A stretch of 64,000 nt of DNA from Isoetes taiwanensis. Its lineage: Eukaryota > Streptophyta > Lycopodiopsida > Isoetales > Isoetaceae. Location: NCBI GenBank assembly GCA_021234155.1, contig JAJEKV010000027.1, forward strand, positions 12,660,716-12,724,715, written 5' to 3'. The notes below the pieces were generated by a model that was not told the DNA's origin, made no database searches, and was given only the letters and a program-made list of their open reading frames with translations. Each line of letters opens with the position of its first letter. The stretch's first letter is position 1. Below are positions 34,415 to 44,762 of the stretch, piece by piece. The translations under genes and the position numbers were made by a program.

Positions 34415-34638
34415 TAGAATAGAATAGAATAGTTTGAAGTTCATAAGATCTTGATGCATGGAATTAGTGACCATAATGTGGCTTCCATTGCACTTGTGAA
34501 GATCTTATTGATACTTGAAACCAATTAAGTTCTTGAGAAATGATTGTGAATTAATGACTAAGATTGTTGCAATAGTGTTATAATCTATTGAACATCTTTG
34601 CTTAAGGATTTCCTTATTGTTGTGTCTGGAAAATAACA
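34415..34638 (+). repeat. 3' LTR, right part
   Basis: From AAGTTCATAAGATCTTGATG (34437) to GGAAAATAACA it matches 5' LTR positions 17107-17287. Between the Helitron end and this match are three TAGAA units and TAGTTTG, which the 5' LTR lacks. The copy also keeps a 17-bp stretch (GTGGCTTCC and following) that is missing from the 5' LTR. Confidence 0.95.
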
Positions 34639-34643
34639 ATTTG
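34639..34643 (+). other. Target site duplication ATTTG (right)
   Basis: Matches 15955-15959 exactly and abuts the ACA end of the 3' LTR. Confidence 0.93.
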
Positions 34644-34959
34644 TAGCTATTAGGTCTTCCTTAAGAGATGTTCACTTAATTTTGGATTTTGTAGGACTAG
34701 ATGGTTGTCAATGAGATATGAAAGAGGATGGAGAAAGAGCTTTGAAAAGTTTGTTAACGTGTTGAAGTAGAACTTCAGGCACCTTTGTTTCCAATATCGA
34801 AATAGCAAATTTTTGCATACAATGGGTTCCAAAGAAATGGATAAACAAAATGCACTTGAGACATATGAAGGTCATAAAGCAATCTTTCATGCAAGAGCTG
34901 GTGCCAAGTAAGCTATTAGGAATCTATGCTAAAGTAATCTGTGGATTTTGGCAATATAA

Positions 34960-35420
34960 CCTCAGTTTTTTGGAACCGAGGATCCGGAGCTCATCGCATT
35001 GGCATCCATTTACGGTATGAGCACAAATGGTCGAAGGCTAGTAAAATGCTTTGCAGGTAATAGATCAGGTTTGAAACAGCATTCAACTTATTTGGTTTTG
35101 ATCGGCAAGTTTGTGGTTTGACAGATACCGTGTCAAAAACATATTGGTGAGAAGGAGAAGGCAGATGACAGCTTCCGATATGTTATCCAAAATGCAGAAA
35201 CATTCACTGGGTAAACTGCGTATTTAATTTTGAAATCTATTCTGTTCAATAACTGCCTCTAACATGTATTATGCATTACAGGAACATAGTGCCCTATAGT
35301 TGTTATGAGTTGGCAAGTATGTGATTGCGATCAGATGCAACATCTGCAGAAGGGTTGTCACTACTGGAGCAAAGTATTACATATCTTCCACATGAGTTTC
35401 AGCCCCGCCTCAAATTTGTG
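34960..35420 (+). pseudogene. Possible exon remnants, unknown gene
   Basis: Short open pieces with splice-like borders: one ends at CTTTGCAG/GTAATA near 35056, and one runs from TTTGACAG near 35124 to ACTGG/GTAAAC near 35211 (IPCQKHIGEKEKADDSFRYV). A further piece reads SLLEQSITYLPHEFQPRLKF near 35360-35410. They may be neighbouring exons of the methyltransferase fragment downstream, or of another gene. Not recognised. Confidence 0.25.
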
Positions 35421-35731
35421 GTTAATGAAATGGGCAAAGTATACCGCACACAAGAACAGGGACCAGCATCAATAAAATAGATATATAAAGAAGCACTGAA
35501 CTTAGTAAGATAGAGCAAGATAACCACAGTGCATGGCAAATTAGAGATTTCAAGACAGAGTAGTCATTTTGTTTCCACTGCTTCATATGGCCTTCATTTT
35601 GGCACAAATAAGATTTTCCAAACATGACAGTAGGGTTAGGCCTTGCTTACCAACCCAGATTACACACGTTCTGATTTTCCCTCTTTTTAGAGACAAAAAC
35701 CACAACAGACAAAAAAAATGATTTAACAAAG

Positions 35732-35929
35732 GTGAATATGGCAAAGAAGTTCTTAACACTAGGAATAGGAGGTGTTCTTGTGGATGCAAGATGTGGCATT
35801 GGCCTCCATTCTCGTTTGTTTGCTAGGTTGGGAATATTTAGAGCTGTCATTGCATCTGATTATTCTGAGGCAATGCTGCAACAGTGTTATGAATTCATTG
35901 AGGAAGGAGAATCCCTTTTGAATGAGTAA
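35732..35929 (+). pseudogene. SAM-dependent methyltransferase exon fragment
   Basis: The frame GGVLVDARCGIGLHSRLFAR contains motif I of class I SAM-dependent methyltransferases (V-L-V-D-x-x-C-G-x-G). It is followed by VIASDYSEAMLQQCYEFIEE, the acidic loop that holds SAM (D in ASDYSE) and the next helix. The wording is close to the plastid-type uncharacterised methyltransferases of plants. A GT donor follows at 35930 (AATGA/GTAAGC region). The earlier and later exons, including motifs II to IV, were not found within several kb, so this is probably an orphan exon. A possible acceptor is ACACTAG near 35763. Confidence 0.7.
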
Positions 35930-36579
35930 GCATTTTGTATAATATTAAAATCTTTCTATAAGATAAACGTCTTAATGCATGAGTTAGAATGGGACGGGAT
36001 AACTAGTTGAGAACATGCTATTGCGCAAGGTATATGAGTGCTTCTGCAAAATCTAGTGCCAATCCTTGCGTTTATTTCATTGTAAAATTTATTTCATTGT
36101 ACAGTCTGAAGTGAACAATTATGAAATTATTTTGCACTTTCCCATGCTGTATAGAAGAAACTTTCATGAATGGTCATATGAAACTAAATTAGAAATGTGC
36201 TAATTTGATTCATATTCTGATTTTCTCTCTGCGGTCTAATGAGAAGGAAAATGTATCGCGGGCCAAGATTTTGGGCTTGGGCTCCTTCTGAGAATAAAGA
36301 AAATGAATGACACTTTGACCATTTGCTCAAAAGTGCTTTGCTAGGTAGTTTATCATTCTTCGTCTTATCAGATTCCTTTGTTAACGGCAAAAGCAGAATC
36401 ATCCTTGCATTGGATTGATAATACTTACCTATTATAAAGGGGAAAAAAATCTTGGCTTCAATAAATTACTTACAGCTACTCGGTATTCACATGAACAAGA
36501 TTGTAATAAAGCTATTCGGAGCATGTGCACACTTTTTTAATCGTTAAGAATTGATCCAGATGTTTTATTGCAGAATAGA

Positions 36580-36990
36580 CAGAAATTTATATTGAAGATC
36601 TTTTGCACATGATGATCCGAAAATATGAAATGTATATCTTGTGGAATCAAATTCATTGCCATGAATGCTAGTGGAAATTTGCCTCAGCCAATGCAAAAGC
36701 AGGTCAATTTGTGACATAACCTGTTGGCCGCCTTTGGTTGTGTGAAGGACACCCAAATGGGGTGGTTGGAAGATTGTGAACTATTATGCCATCTATTCTT
36801 CAGAAGATTTTGAAGCATATTGAGTATTTTTGTGGGAATGAAATTTTGTTTTGGTTGGAAGTGTGGATAATTTGAATAAATTACAGAGATGTATAATTGA
36901 ATAGACCAAATTTTATATTTGAAGATCTTTTGCAAATGGTGATCCGAAAATATGAAATGTATATCTTGTGGAATCAAATTCATTGTACTT
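36580..36990 (+). repeat. Direct repeat pair of about 75 bp, 325 bp apart
   Basis: TTGAAGATCTTTTGCA(C/A)ATG followed by GATCCGAAAATATGAAATG, through to AATCAAATTCATTG, occurs at about 36592-36658 and 36917-36984. Copies differ by a few bases. Confidence 0.9.
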
Positions 36991-37337
36991 TGTACATTGG
37001 CTCTCACAAAGTTATGCACATGACTTATTAGAACACCAAGTATAACGTTTCTGCTATCTACATACTGATTTTCAAATATTCAACGATTTCTTTTCAAAAG
37101 GCCTTCAACAAAAGGCGAGAAGTTTATATGCACTTTGGTTTACACTAGGTGTTACAGCAGTTTATATTACATCTTTTTGTGCTGCCACATGATTCCACCC
37201 AACATGCGTGTGTCATAAAACTACTGTTCTGATTAACAGTGCATGATTTCGGTCAGGTCTTGGCAGAAGAGGACAAGGCTAAGGCTATGGCATTTTATCA
37301 GATTGACATTAGGGGCTGATTGAAATAAGTCCCCAAA

Positions 37338-37418
37338 AATTTGAGGTGCCTGTGCTTCCACTTCAAGAATTGCACCAAAAAATTGAGGTGCCTGTGCTTC
37401 CACTTCAAGAATTGCACG
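37338..37418 (+). repeat. Tandem duplication, 42-bp period
   Basis: TTGAGGTGCCTGTGCTTCCA and the following CTTCAAGAATTGCAC occur twice in a row, the second starting at about 37383. Essentially identical. Confidence 0.93.
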
Positions 37419-37419
37419 T

Positions 37420-38734
37420 GAAAGAATTTTAAGTGTGGTCTAGCATTATAGAATGGATCGACAGGAAAATTGGCATCAAATTTGAGGACCTGGAGTGACA
37501 TTACTTTGGAGGTGATGGCTGCAACAGCCAGGCATGTTTCAATGTCAGAAAGAATCTGACATTGCAGTGGAAGTGGAATGTGTATATGTATCAGATTCAA
37601 GCATTGAATATTGAAGAGTTGGCAGCATGCACGGTAAGATTGGTAAGATTGTTGAGCTGAAACATGGCTTCCCCGTATAGGAGCAACTTTTTATAAATAT
37701 CTGAATATAATCATTTCAATCATCGACAGTTAACTGTCATAGAATTTTGAGACAAGAATTGATAGCAGAAGCAGGCCATTTTGACAGGTGTATATTTCCT
37801 GACCCGACATAATGAGCTGTAGATGTATGATGCAACCGACAATTGTGATTACTGTAGAAATTTGAACTATCTCTAAGATGCTCTAGCCATAAATTTCCGA
37901 TTGATTGGGATCCAGGACCGCGTAGCTGGTAAATTTTCGTACAGGATCTAGATTATATCATGATAGTGTGAAATTAAATTAGGATAAGGATGGATGAGTC
38001 ACGTGTCTGTTTATTCTTGGTTGTCTGGATGTATAAAAATGGGAAACAATTGCAAAATCGTTCAGGTGTTTTCGATAGCGGCTAATAATCGGTTCTATCA
38101 GGTATGCTACGCCCCTGCTGCCGTCTTTGTTTGTGAAGCCTTTCTCTTGCGTTTTGCAACTTTGTCATGCCTTTCCTTTCTTTAGTAAATGTCTAAATGC
38201 CAAATGTCCTACCTTATACTTGGTTTGCATCTTTATAATGCCTTTCTCCTTTCTTATACTACCTTGTACTTGGACGCTATTTTTCTTTCAACACCAAAAA
38301 CCAATGTCACTTACCCGTGCCTTTTTTGGTGGTTGGATTCTTTTTCCAATATATGAGTAAGGGAACTAGCAAATAGGGAACTAGCAAATATTCTGTTATG
38401 CATGGTTGGTGTCAATGGATCACTTTTCTACTTGGTTCCAACAATGCAATTCAAAGATGCCGTCATCCCATGCGAATGTCCAAAATCACGTAGCAACCCA
38501 TTATATTTAGGCCTGGTACTTGCCATTAACATAATTCGAGATCGGCGTCTTATGGCCTTCTTAGAGTGTCATAGCTGGGCTCCTTGAGTCCCTTCAAAAA
38601 TATGGGCCACGCATTGTCGTGCTCGGCGAATTAATTGACACCCATAAGAGCAATTTTCGTTTGAACCACACTATCAACCTGAGGCGTTTATGTCTATAAA
38701 TCCTTGATTCCTTGAGCATTTAAAGTTTTGTCCC

Positions 38735-38737
<3 letters not shown>
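37420..38737. other. Non-coding stretch
   Basis: Only short frames. None has a recognised motif and no repeats stand out. Confidence 0.45.

Positions 38738-38781
<44 letters not shown>
38738..38781 (+). repeat. (ATT)n microsatellite
   Basis: About 14 units of ATT without interruption. Likely length-polymorphic. Confidence 0.97.
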
Positions 38782-39070
38782 TCAGTCGTAAATACGTTCA
38801 TATTGTTCATAACTTGGTTGTTAGGATGCGCTTACTAGGCTTTAATAAGCCTCGTGATGGATCTCGTAGTATAAAGATAGAAACGTGATCATGGTTCCAA
38901 GTGTAAACTTGAGAGTTGGTATAGTTAAGTGGTCTAGAAGTATTATGGAGACTTGGTGTTGAGTACAAATCCAAGTTTATATGGAAAGGCAAAAAATGGT
39001 TAGGTACAGTTCGAAGCATTCGACTTTTAGTTAGGGACAACTTGTGATGCGGTTGTTAGAATGTACTTAA

Positions 39071-39541
39071 GACTTAAAGTTTATTTACTGTCATTTGAAA
39101 CTTAATGTGTTTACGAAAATCTTAGAATATCATAATCTCAGATCTGATGTACGTATAGTGAGTGTTAATCCATGTGAGGGTTTGGATGTGAGCACAGTTG
39201 GGTGCCACGAGTTCTTACTCGTGTACTCGTTGGTTCTTGGTGCGAGAAGAAGTAGAGAAGTTGTTGGGTTTGTTAGAGCTGTTGGAGATGTTCGTTTATT
39301 TTCAATCGTCTCGTTTGAAATTCAAGATATGAATAATATTGCAATTATAAATTCTAGTGACTTATTTGAGGAGGTTATAAGGAATGGGAATATGCACCCT
39401 CGCCGCTTATTGCTATTGAGGTTCTGTGAGAGCCAACTGACGATGTTGAGGGCGTATGCAGCAGTCTTTGATCTTGAACTAAGGGGGGCTTTGATTTTGG
39501 GAAACAATGTGACAATTCAAGTTTTCCATAGATTATCATAG
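39071..39541 (+). CDS. Unknown reading frame 1 of a co-oriented trio
   Basis: Open for 156 codons from a stop at 39068 to TAG at 39539. There is no ATG near the start, so it would begin with a spliced exon or a later Met (in QDMNNI). The text includes VGFVRAVGDVRLFSIVSFEI and RRLLLLRFCESQLTMLRAYA. Composition is protein-like, with a mostly hydrophobic, beta-rich look. I do not recognise it. Two more open frames follow on the same strand at about 330-bp spacing, and the Helitron Rep region begins at 41.97 kb. Confidence 0.45.
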   Translation, partial: DLKFIYCHLKLNVFTKILEYHNLRSDVRIVSVNPCEGLDVSTVGCHEFLLVYSLVLGARRSREVVGFVRAVGDVRLFSIVSFEIQDMNNIAIINSSDLFEEVIRNGNMHPRRLLLLRFCESQLTMLRAYAAVFDLELRGALILGNNVTIQVFHRLS

Positions 39542-39887
39542 GCGATGAACTTTGCATGTATTTATGGGTGTATTTGGTAGAGATGTTATGTATGTAGTAT
39601 ATGTGTGGATTTGGTTGATGGTCAATCATGATGATATGGCATTTCCAACTGCAACATTGTGGCTGAAAACATAGTCAATAGAGTGAAGGGAGAACTTGAG
39701 ATATATAATTGCCCTTTATTGCAGTCATAGTATATCCATAAGTCGGATATCCATACGATTGAGAGCTTATGTATATAGAGATATTATAAAGGACAAGTTT
39801 CATGAATATATGCTATAAAATTGTGCACACATGTCTATTGCAGTTTGAGTGTCCTAAAGATATCATTTTCTATTGCTTTGTAATATA

Positions 39888-40199
39888 ATGGAAGAACAGC
39901 TTGAGCAGGAAGATAAAAGTACAGCATTACATGCTAGTCAAGAGGTAGGTGAATGTTCAAACAATCAGGCAACGCGAGCGTTATTGGATAAAGTTGCAAT
40001 GAAGAGGGAGCTAACGAGAAAGTGTGGAGTTGATAATGGAAAGATTAGAAAGAAGAGACGAAATCAAGTTGCGTTGCACATAGCATCGTATAGGCTGCGT
40101 GCAAAGCCAAACACATCAAGAAAATTGGATATGCAAATAGAGAGGTTATCGACGGAATTAGATAAAATGTCTAGTGAAGTGCTTATCTTTGAGCATTAA
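39888..40199 (+). CDS. Unknown reading frame 2, basic plus coiled-coil-like
   Basis: An ATG at 39888 opens 103 codons. An acidic, polar N-terminus (MEEQLEQEDKSTALHASQEV) is followed by a strongly basic stretch (RKCGVDNGKIRKKRRNQ). The C-terminal part, LDMQIERLSTELDKM, has a heptad pattern L-x6-L-x6-M. Basic region plus heptad suggests a short DNA-binding coiled coil, but the bZIP invariant Asn-x7-Arg spacing is not met. TATTATAAAGG at 39784 could be a TATA element. Family unknown. Confidence 0.45.
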   Translation: MEEQLEQEDKSTALHASQEVGECSNNQATRALLDKVAMKRELTRKCGVDNGKIRKKRRNQVALHIASYRLRAKPNTSRKLDMQIERLSTELDKMSSEVLIFEH

Positions 40200-40522
40200 C
40201 AAAATGTGTGGACAACTTACTCGATTACATCGTCTTCTGCAAATAGTCGAATGCACCAACGATATTGCGAGAAAAATGTGCGTAAAGCAAATGTAGAGAT
40301 AAAAAATAAAAAGACTTTAAGTCCTCAATATGCATATTGCTATATAGTAGGATGTATGTTTAAATGATATGTATCTGGACAAGTATAAAAGCATAATTTC
40401 TTATTTGTTTTTTCGTTCTGTATGAATTTATGCTGGTTTCTATTAAACAATATAAAACGGAATCTTTCTCAATCATATCATATGTTTATATATACAGACG
40501 CTATTCCTAATCGTAGATTTCG

Positions 40523-40891
40523 ATGGGTGTACCATTCCCTGATGACATCCTTATTCAAATGCACAGCACTAAACGTCTTCTTTGTGTAACTATCCGAGAG
40601 TTGCAATATATGATGGATGAACCAGCAATCTATAGAGCACTTGCAGGGATCGAGGGATCTGGACCAGCAATCTATAGAGCACTTGCAGAGACGAAGTATT
40701 TTCTTGATTCGCTATATACACAAATCGAGGTATTAGACACACATAAACCATGTGCCGCATTATCATACCTTTTGCCCAAATATGGTAATCCGAGATTCTC
40801 TCAGCCATTCACTACTTTTCGAGTGGAAGCAAAATGGGTTGAAGAAACATTGAAAGTTCTACTTTACAAAGTTTCCGATGACATGTCATGA
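40523..40891 (+). CDS. Unknown reading frame 3 with 14-residue internal repeat
   Basis: An ATG at 40523 opens 122 codons ending in TGA. Starts MGVPFPDDILIQMHSTKRLL. An exact internal duplication gives PAIYRALA twice (42-bp period at 40621 and 40663). After it come FLDSLYTQIEVLD and LKVLLYKVSDDM. Helical in appearance, no known domain. Like its two neighbours it is unbroken, unlike the Helitron genes downstream. Confidence 0.45.
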   Translation: MGVPFPDDILIQMHSTKRLLCVTIRELQYMMDEPAIYRALAGIEGSGPAIYRALAETKYFLDSLYTQIEVLDTHKPCAALSYLLPKYGNPRFSQPFTTFRVEAKWVEETLKVLLYKVSDDMS

Positions 40892-41620
40892 TATACTGTT
40901 TCTGACAGTTTTTACATCGTCTATAATGGATCATATGTAAATATTGCATAGTAATAGATATATAAATATGTATGAGTTTTATCGTTGTATTTGTTTCGTA
41001 TTAATTATTGGTGGTTTCTTTATATTATCAACGAGATTTTTTTTTTTTCGAGCTTGTGTTTATATGAATGCAGGAAGTTATTATTCGTTGTGGTATAAGC
41101 TGTGCATGGCTTAAATGAGTTGATACGCACATCAAAATGATAAAAAATAAGTAGGTATTTTTTTATTGTTATAGAGTCGCACTAGACAATACTGCAATTT
41201 ACTTTGTTGTCTCGATGCCTCGTAAAGATTGGTTCCCTCCCTCCCTCTCTCTCTCTCTCTCTGGACGCTGGACGCTAGGGTTTCTGCTGCTGTAACTTCA
41301 GAAAGCCATAGCTCTCACATAAAAAATTTAACGAGGGTTGGGCTCATTGGAAAGCTTATTTCGAGCTCTTTCCAACGGTGTATAATATCAATACTTTTGA
41401 TTCAGTTTGGCAGTCTGTAATTGGCATTTTCCGGGACTGTATACAGGACAACGGGTAGGACAAATGGCAAAAAAGAAACGGATGGAGATGGGAAAGAAAC
41501 AAAAAGAGGGAACCGAGGATCTTTGGGTCGTCATCGGACTTCAGGTGCCAGTGCGATTGTATCAAGAAAACAGGGGAACCTGGTTTTCCTCCACAAATCG
41601 GAGCTCGAGGAAAAACCAAA
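40892..41620. other. Non-coding stretch with CT microsatellite
   Basis: A run of CT repeats lies at 41236-41264. Just after it, GGACGCT is duplicated, and AGGGTTTCTGCTGCTGTAAC follows, a string of the kind seen in LTR leader regions. From 41420 to 41610 two frames look partly coding (GRHRTSGASAIVSRKQGN). This may be a decayed leader or gag start of another retroelement. Confidence 0.35.
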
Positions 41621-41980
41621 GTGACCAAGCAAGATCTGTTAGATGCCGTTGGCGAGATGAGGGCAGCCATGGAATTCTCAACCCTGTCTATGAAGACATC
41701 AATGGAGGCCTCTGTCCAAAACATGGTAAGTGATTTGAAATCTTTCTTGTTAGCTCATGTGCAAGCGTATGGAGAAATGTCAGCTAATATGATAATGGAA
41801 TTAGAGCAGTTCAAGAAAGGGATTAAAGCAGAATTTGAAGCTTTCAAGCAAGAGGTTTTGAGTGAAGATAGTGATTGCGAAGATGATGTAGAAGAGCAGG
41901 AAGAAAAGGACATCTCTGGAATCCAAAAGCAATTATCAGCTTTTATAGAAGAGCAAGAAAGGAGAGAAAAGATTGGTTAG
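41621..41980 (+). CDS. Coiled-coil protein segment, unknown (possibly gag-like)
   Basis: Open for 119 codons; the first in-frame ATG is at 41656. TKQDLLDAVGEMRAAMEF is followed by long helical stretches rich in Met, Glu and Lys, then an acidic run (SEDSDCEDDVEEQEEKD) and a charged end. The layout resembles the N-terminal coiled coil of some Ty3/gypsy gag proteins, but no diagnostic motif is present. It overlaps the first Helitron frame by 8 bp and ends where that frame begins. Confidence 0.4.
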   Translation: MTKQDLLDAVGEMRAAMEFSTLSMKTSMEASVQNMVSDLKSFLLAHVQAYGEMSANMIMELEQFKKGIKAEFEAFKQEVLSEDSDCEDDVEEQEEKDISGIQKQLSAFIEEQERREKIG

Positions 41981-43013
41981 CACATGTCTACCAGTTGACC
42001 AAACGACTGCAGGCGCAAGTAGTTTACCTATTGCGCAACTCGAATATAATGATATTTTTGGTTCCATAACAGAATCAGATGAAAGAGTTGAGAGCTCAGA
42101 TCAACGAGATCTAACACACTGGCGTGCATGTGCACGACGTATGAACTTGGCAATGAATAGAACTTACGTAATGTGCACATGGAATAAGAGGTGCACATAT
42201 TGTCAAATCTTGCTGCTCAACATTGAGCAAAATAGTTTTTGTTATAATAATGGAAGATGGTTACTTCCACCGTTACCACCTTTGCCTACAGTATTAATTA
42301 ATTTGTACAACACACCTGGTTTCGCTGCAGAAGCCAGAAGAATAAACAAGTTGTTCTGTTTCAGTGTACTTGGAGTTGATGGCAGCTTTGTGAACTTAGA
42401 TTTTCCGCCCTCTGTTGCGATCACGGGTCGAACATATCATAGATTACTCCATACAATAGATGTTGGGAATCCTATACATTGGTATGTCTACGATGAATCG
42501 CAGCGTTACATGCATGCACGTAATCAAAGAGTGCCATTCCAATGGATTGCGACAGTTGGATCGGCTCTTAACCAATTAAACCCATTCATACGACACCTTC
42601 GAACTATGGGAAGTCTGGATATGCCATCGTCGTACATAAAAATAGAAGGAGCTGTTGCTATTAATGAAATTGCATCTATTGCCGTCAACAATACAGCAGA
42701 CATCCGACCTCGCGTTGCTGGATTCTGGGTTCGGAACCAAGGAGAACCGACCTTCATAAATATCCTTGATCCCATGTATGAACCACTTCAATCTTTGTTC
42801 TTTCCCCATGGCACATTAGGATGGGGGCTTGGAAATGAGTACAATTTGATGCAATTGCAATGGTATAGGAAAAGATTATTACATGAAGATCGGTTCTTGC
42901 AGTTAGGTCGACTCTACGGAGAATACCTAGTAGATATGTATTCGAGAGTTGAGGATGCCCGCCTAAATTATTTTAAAACAACGGCGTTCCGCAATAGAAG
43001 AATTACAGTATGA
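41973..43013 (+). pseudogene. Helitron Rep protein, N-terminal helitron-like domain
   Basis: A 346-codon open frame. The N-terminal third has a degenerate zinc-finger-like Cys pair (CTYCQILLLNIEQ). The middle, YNTPGFAAEARRINKLFCFS and later FRNQ-less text, leads to a C-terminal part (YGEYLVDMYSRVEDARLNYF) that matches the helitron-like N domain (pattern L-x-x-x-Y-x-V-D-x-x-x-[KR]-x-E-x-x-R-L). It ends at a TGA at 43011, inside the domain; the expected continuation (NDDENDIILPASFLG) follows in the next frame at 43029. A single frameshift therefore separates it from the catalytic part. Confidence 0.85.
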
Positions 43014-43016
43014 TGA

Positions 43017-44132
43017 GGATTATTCCAAAACGATGATGAAAATGACATTATCTTACCTGCATCGTTCTTGGGTTGTAAAAGATGGTGTTCGGTACAAGTA
43101 GCAGACACATTAGCACTCTTAAGGGCAAAAGGTCATCCTACCCTATTTATTACGATGACGACAAACACAGATTGGTCGGAGATACGAACTGCACTTAGGC
43201 CAGGACAAAATGCATCCGATGCTCCTATGATCGTAGTTCGGTGTTTCCACGGTAGACTACAACGACTAAAAGACTTGCTACGAAAGTTCTTTCAATATAT
43301 ATCATATATGATACATGTTGTAGAGTTCCAAAAACGAGGATTGCCCCATGCTCACCTTGTGCTACACACAGAACCTGATATACCGCTCGATTATATTGAT
43401 GAGATCATTTCTGCTAAGCTGCCATCGGATCCAGTCCTTCGAGCACAAGTACAAAAGTTCATGATTCATAGGCACACAGAGAGATGTTCTTCTAACAATT
43501 CTTCCTGCTGTTACAACTTCCCAGGGCTCGTGAATCCCATGACATATCTCGATTCGAGAGGTTATGTACAATATAGAAGAAAAAATGCAGATGACATGTG
43601 GGTGGTGTCGTACAATGCGTTCTTGCTTCACGAACTAGATTGCCATATCACCGTGGACGTTGCATCTACTGTGCACGTCTTTTCCTATCCCTATGGTTAT
43701 ATATATAAAGGGTTCGATAGTGCCAACTTTCGAGTAGCACAAGATAATGAGTCTGCAGGTCAAATTTCATCAAGAAATAGTCAACCAACTCAATACATGT
43801 CATGTACCTCGTTAGCAAATGGAGGGCAAGGAATAGAAACGTCTAAAGATTCTTTCGAAAATATATCATCGGATAAACCTACTAGACCAAATGCTACGAA
43901 CGAAATACGTGACTACGTGAATGGACGGTATCTGTCTACCATGGAGGCATCGTGGAGAATAATGTCCTATCATATAACATATAAATCGCCATCCGTCAGA
44001 TGTCCCCCACTACACCTACGGTTACCAAATATAAATTCGCTCTTGGATCACTATTTTTCACGGCCACTAGATTCTGAGTTTGATTCTCTCATGTATATCC
44101 AATATCATGAACAATACACATTGCGTCTATAG
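43017..44132 (+). pseudogene. Helitron Rep (HUH, two-tyrosine) catalytic domain
   Basis: Open for 372 codons. HPTLFITMTTNTDWSEI is motif 1. VEFQKRGLPHAHLVLH holds the metal-binding H-A-H (43347-43355). YIDEIISAKLP and a CSSNNSSCCYNF segment follow. The tyrosine motif reads FSYPYGYIYKG, with the two catalytic tyrosines at 43686 and 43698 (Y-x3-Y). NEIRDYVNGRYLSTMEASWR is the conserved block after it. Rep nicks and joins single strands during rolling-circle transposition. All catalytic residues are present, but the frame is cut off from its N-terminus (stop at 43011) and from the helicase (stop at 44130). Confidence 0.93.
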
Positions 44133-44762
44133 AATGGGACATCTATCTTGCAACATGGTGAGTATCTAGAGCAAGAACGACCAAGATACGTGAGAAACAT
44201 TGTCAAGAAGTTTATCCATGGCAACCGATTATATGTAGAGTAATGTTTATTATTACCCTGGGTTGGTGAAGCATTTTATTTAAGGAAAATCCTAATACAT
44301 CGGCCTGTAAGAACATGGGATGAAATCAAAATCGTAAATAATTTGGAACATGAAACTTATCGACAAGCCGCAGAGGCACATGGACTACTTTTGGCGTGTA
44401 AGGTAACGAGGCAACACTGATTATGGAAGAAGCAACGTCGTTGTCTCTAAGTCCCACACAACTATGATTTTTATTTGCAATGGTCTTACTTGATCAAGCA
44501 CTAGCACTTTCGAGATATGGAGTAGATTCCGAAAACCGATGAGCATTGACTTGCTAGACCAATACTCGAATGATGAAACAGTTGCATTTAACGAATCACT
44601 CCACCTAATCAATAATATATTGATTGAAAGATGGCACCAACATCTTAGCCTTCGGATTACAATTGCACGCCTGTCTCTAAGAGATGTAATGCATGAGTTA
44701 TCTACATTTGTCGATCATGAAGCTTATTTAGAAGTCAGAAGAGAGATGTCAAAGCGCCAATG
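44133..44762 (+). pseudogene. Helitron Rep-helicase linker, broken
   Basis: The region between Rep and helicase in several frames. GEAFYLRKILIHRPVRTWDE and YRQAAEAHGLLL match the conserved block G-E-x-F-Y-L-R-x-L-L and A-x-x-x-G-L-L of Helitron proteins. An open piece from 44539 (SIDLLDQYSNDETVAFNESL) follows. Multiple stops. Confidence 0.8.

Larger units (their letters stand above)
15960..34638 (+). mobile_element. Ty1/copia retrotransposon with nested Helitron
   Basis: Full-length copia element on the plus strand: 5' LTR, primer binding site, gag, protease, integrase, reverse transcriptase, RNase H remnant, polypurine tract and 3' LTR, flanked by ATTTG duplications. Without its two inserts (659 bp in the 5' LTR, 12433 bp in the 3' LTR) it would be about 5.6 kb, a usual copia size. 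Gag-pol has at least four frame breaks, so it is not autonomous now. Many catalytic residues are still present, which points to a moderately young element. Confidence 0.95.

Noticed and set aside
39888-40199. bZIP transcription factor
   Set aside because: There is a basic region and a short heptad, but the invariant Asn-x7-Arg of the basic region and a long enough zipper are missing.
41621-41980. Firm Ty3/gypsy gag call
   Set aside because: Only a coiled-coil and acidic pattern. No CCHC knuckle, capsid motif or primer binding site was found nearby.
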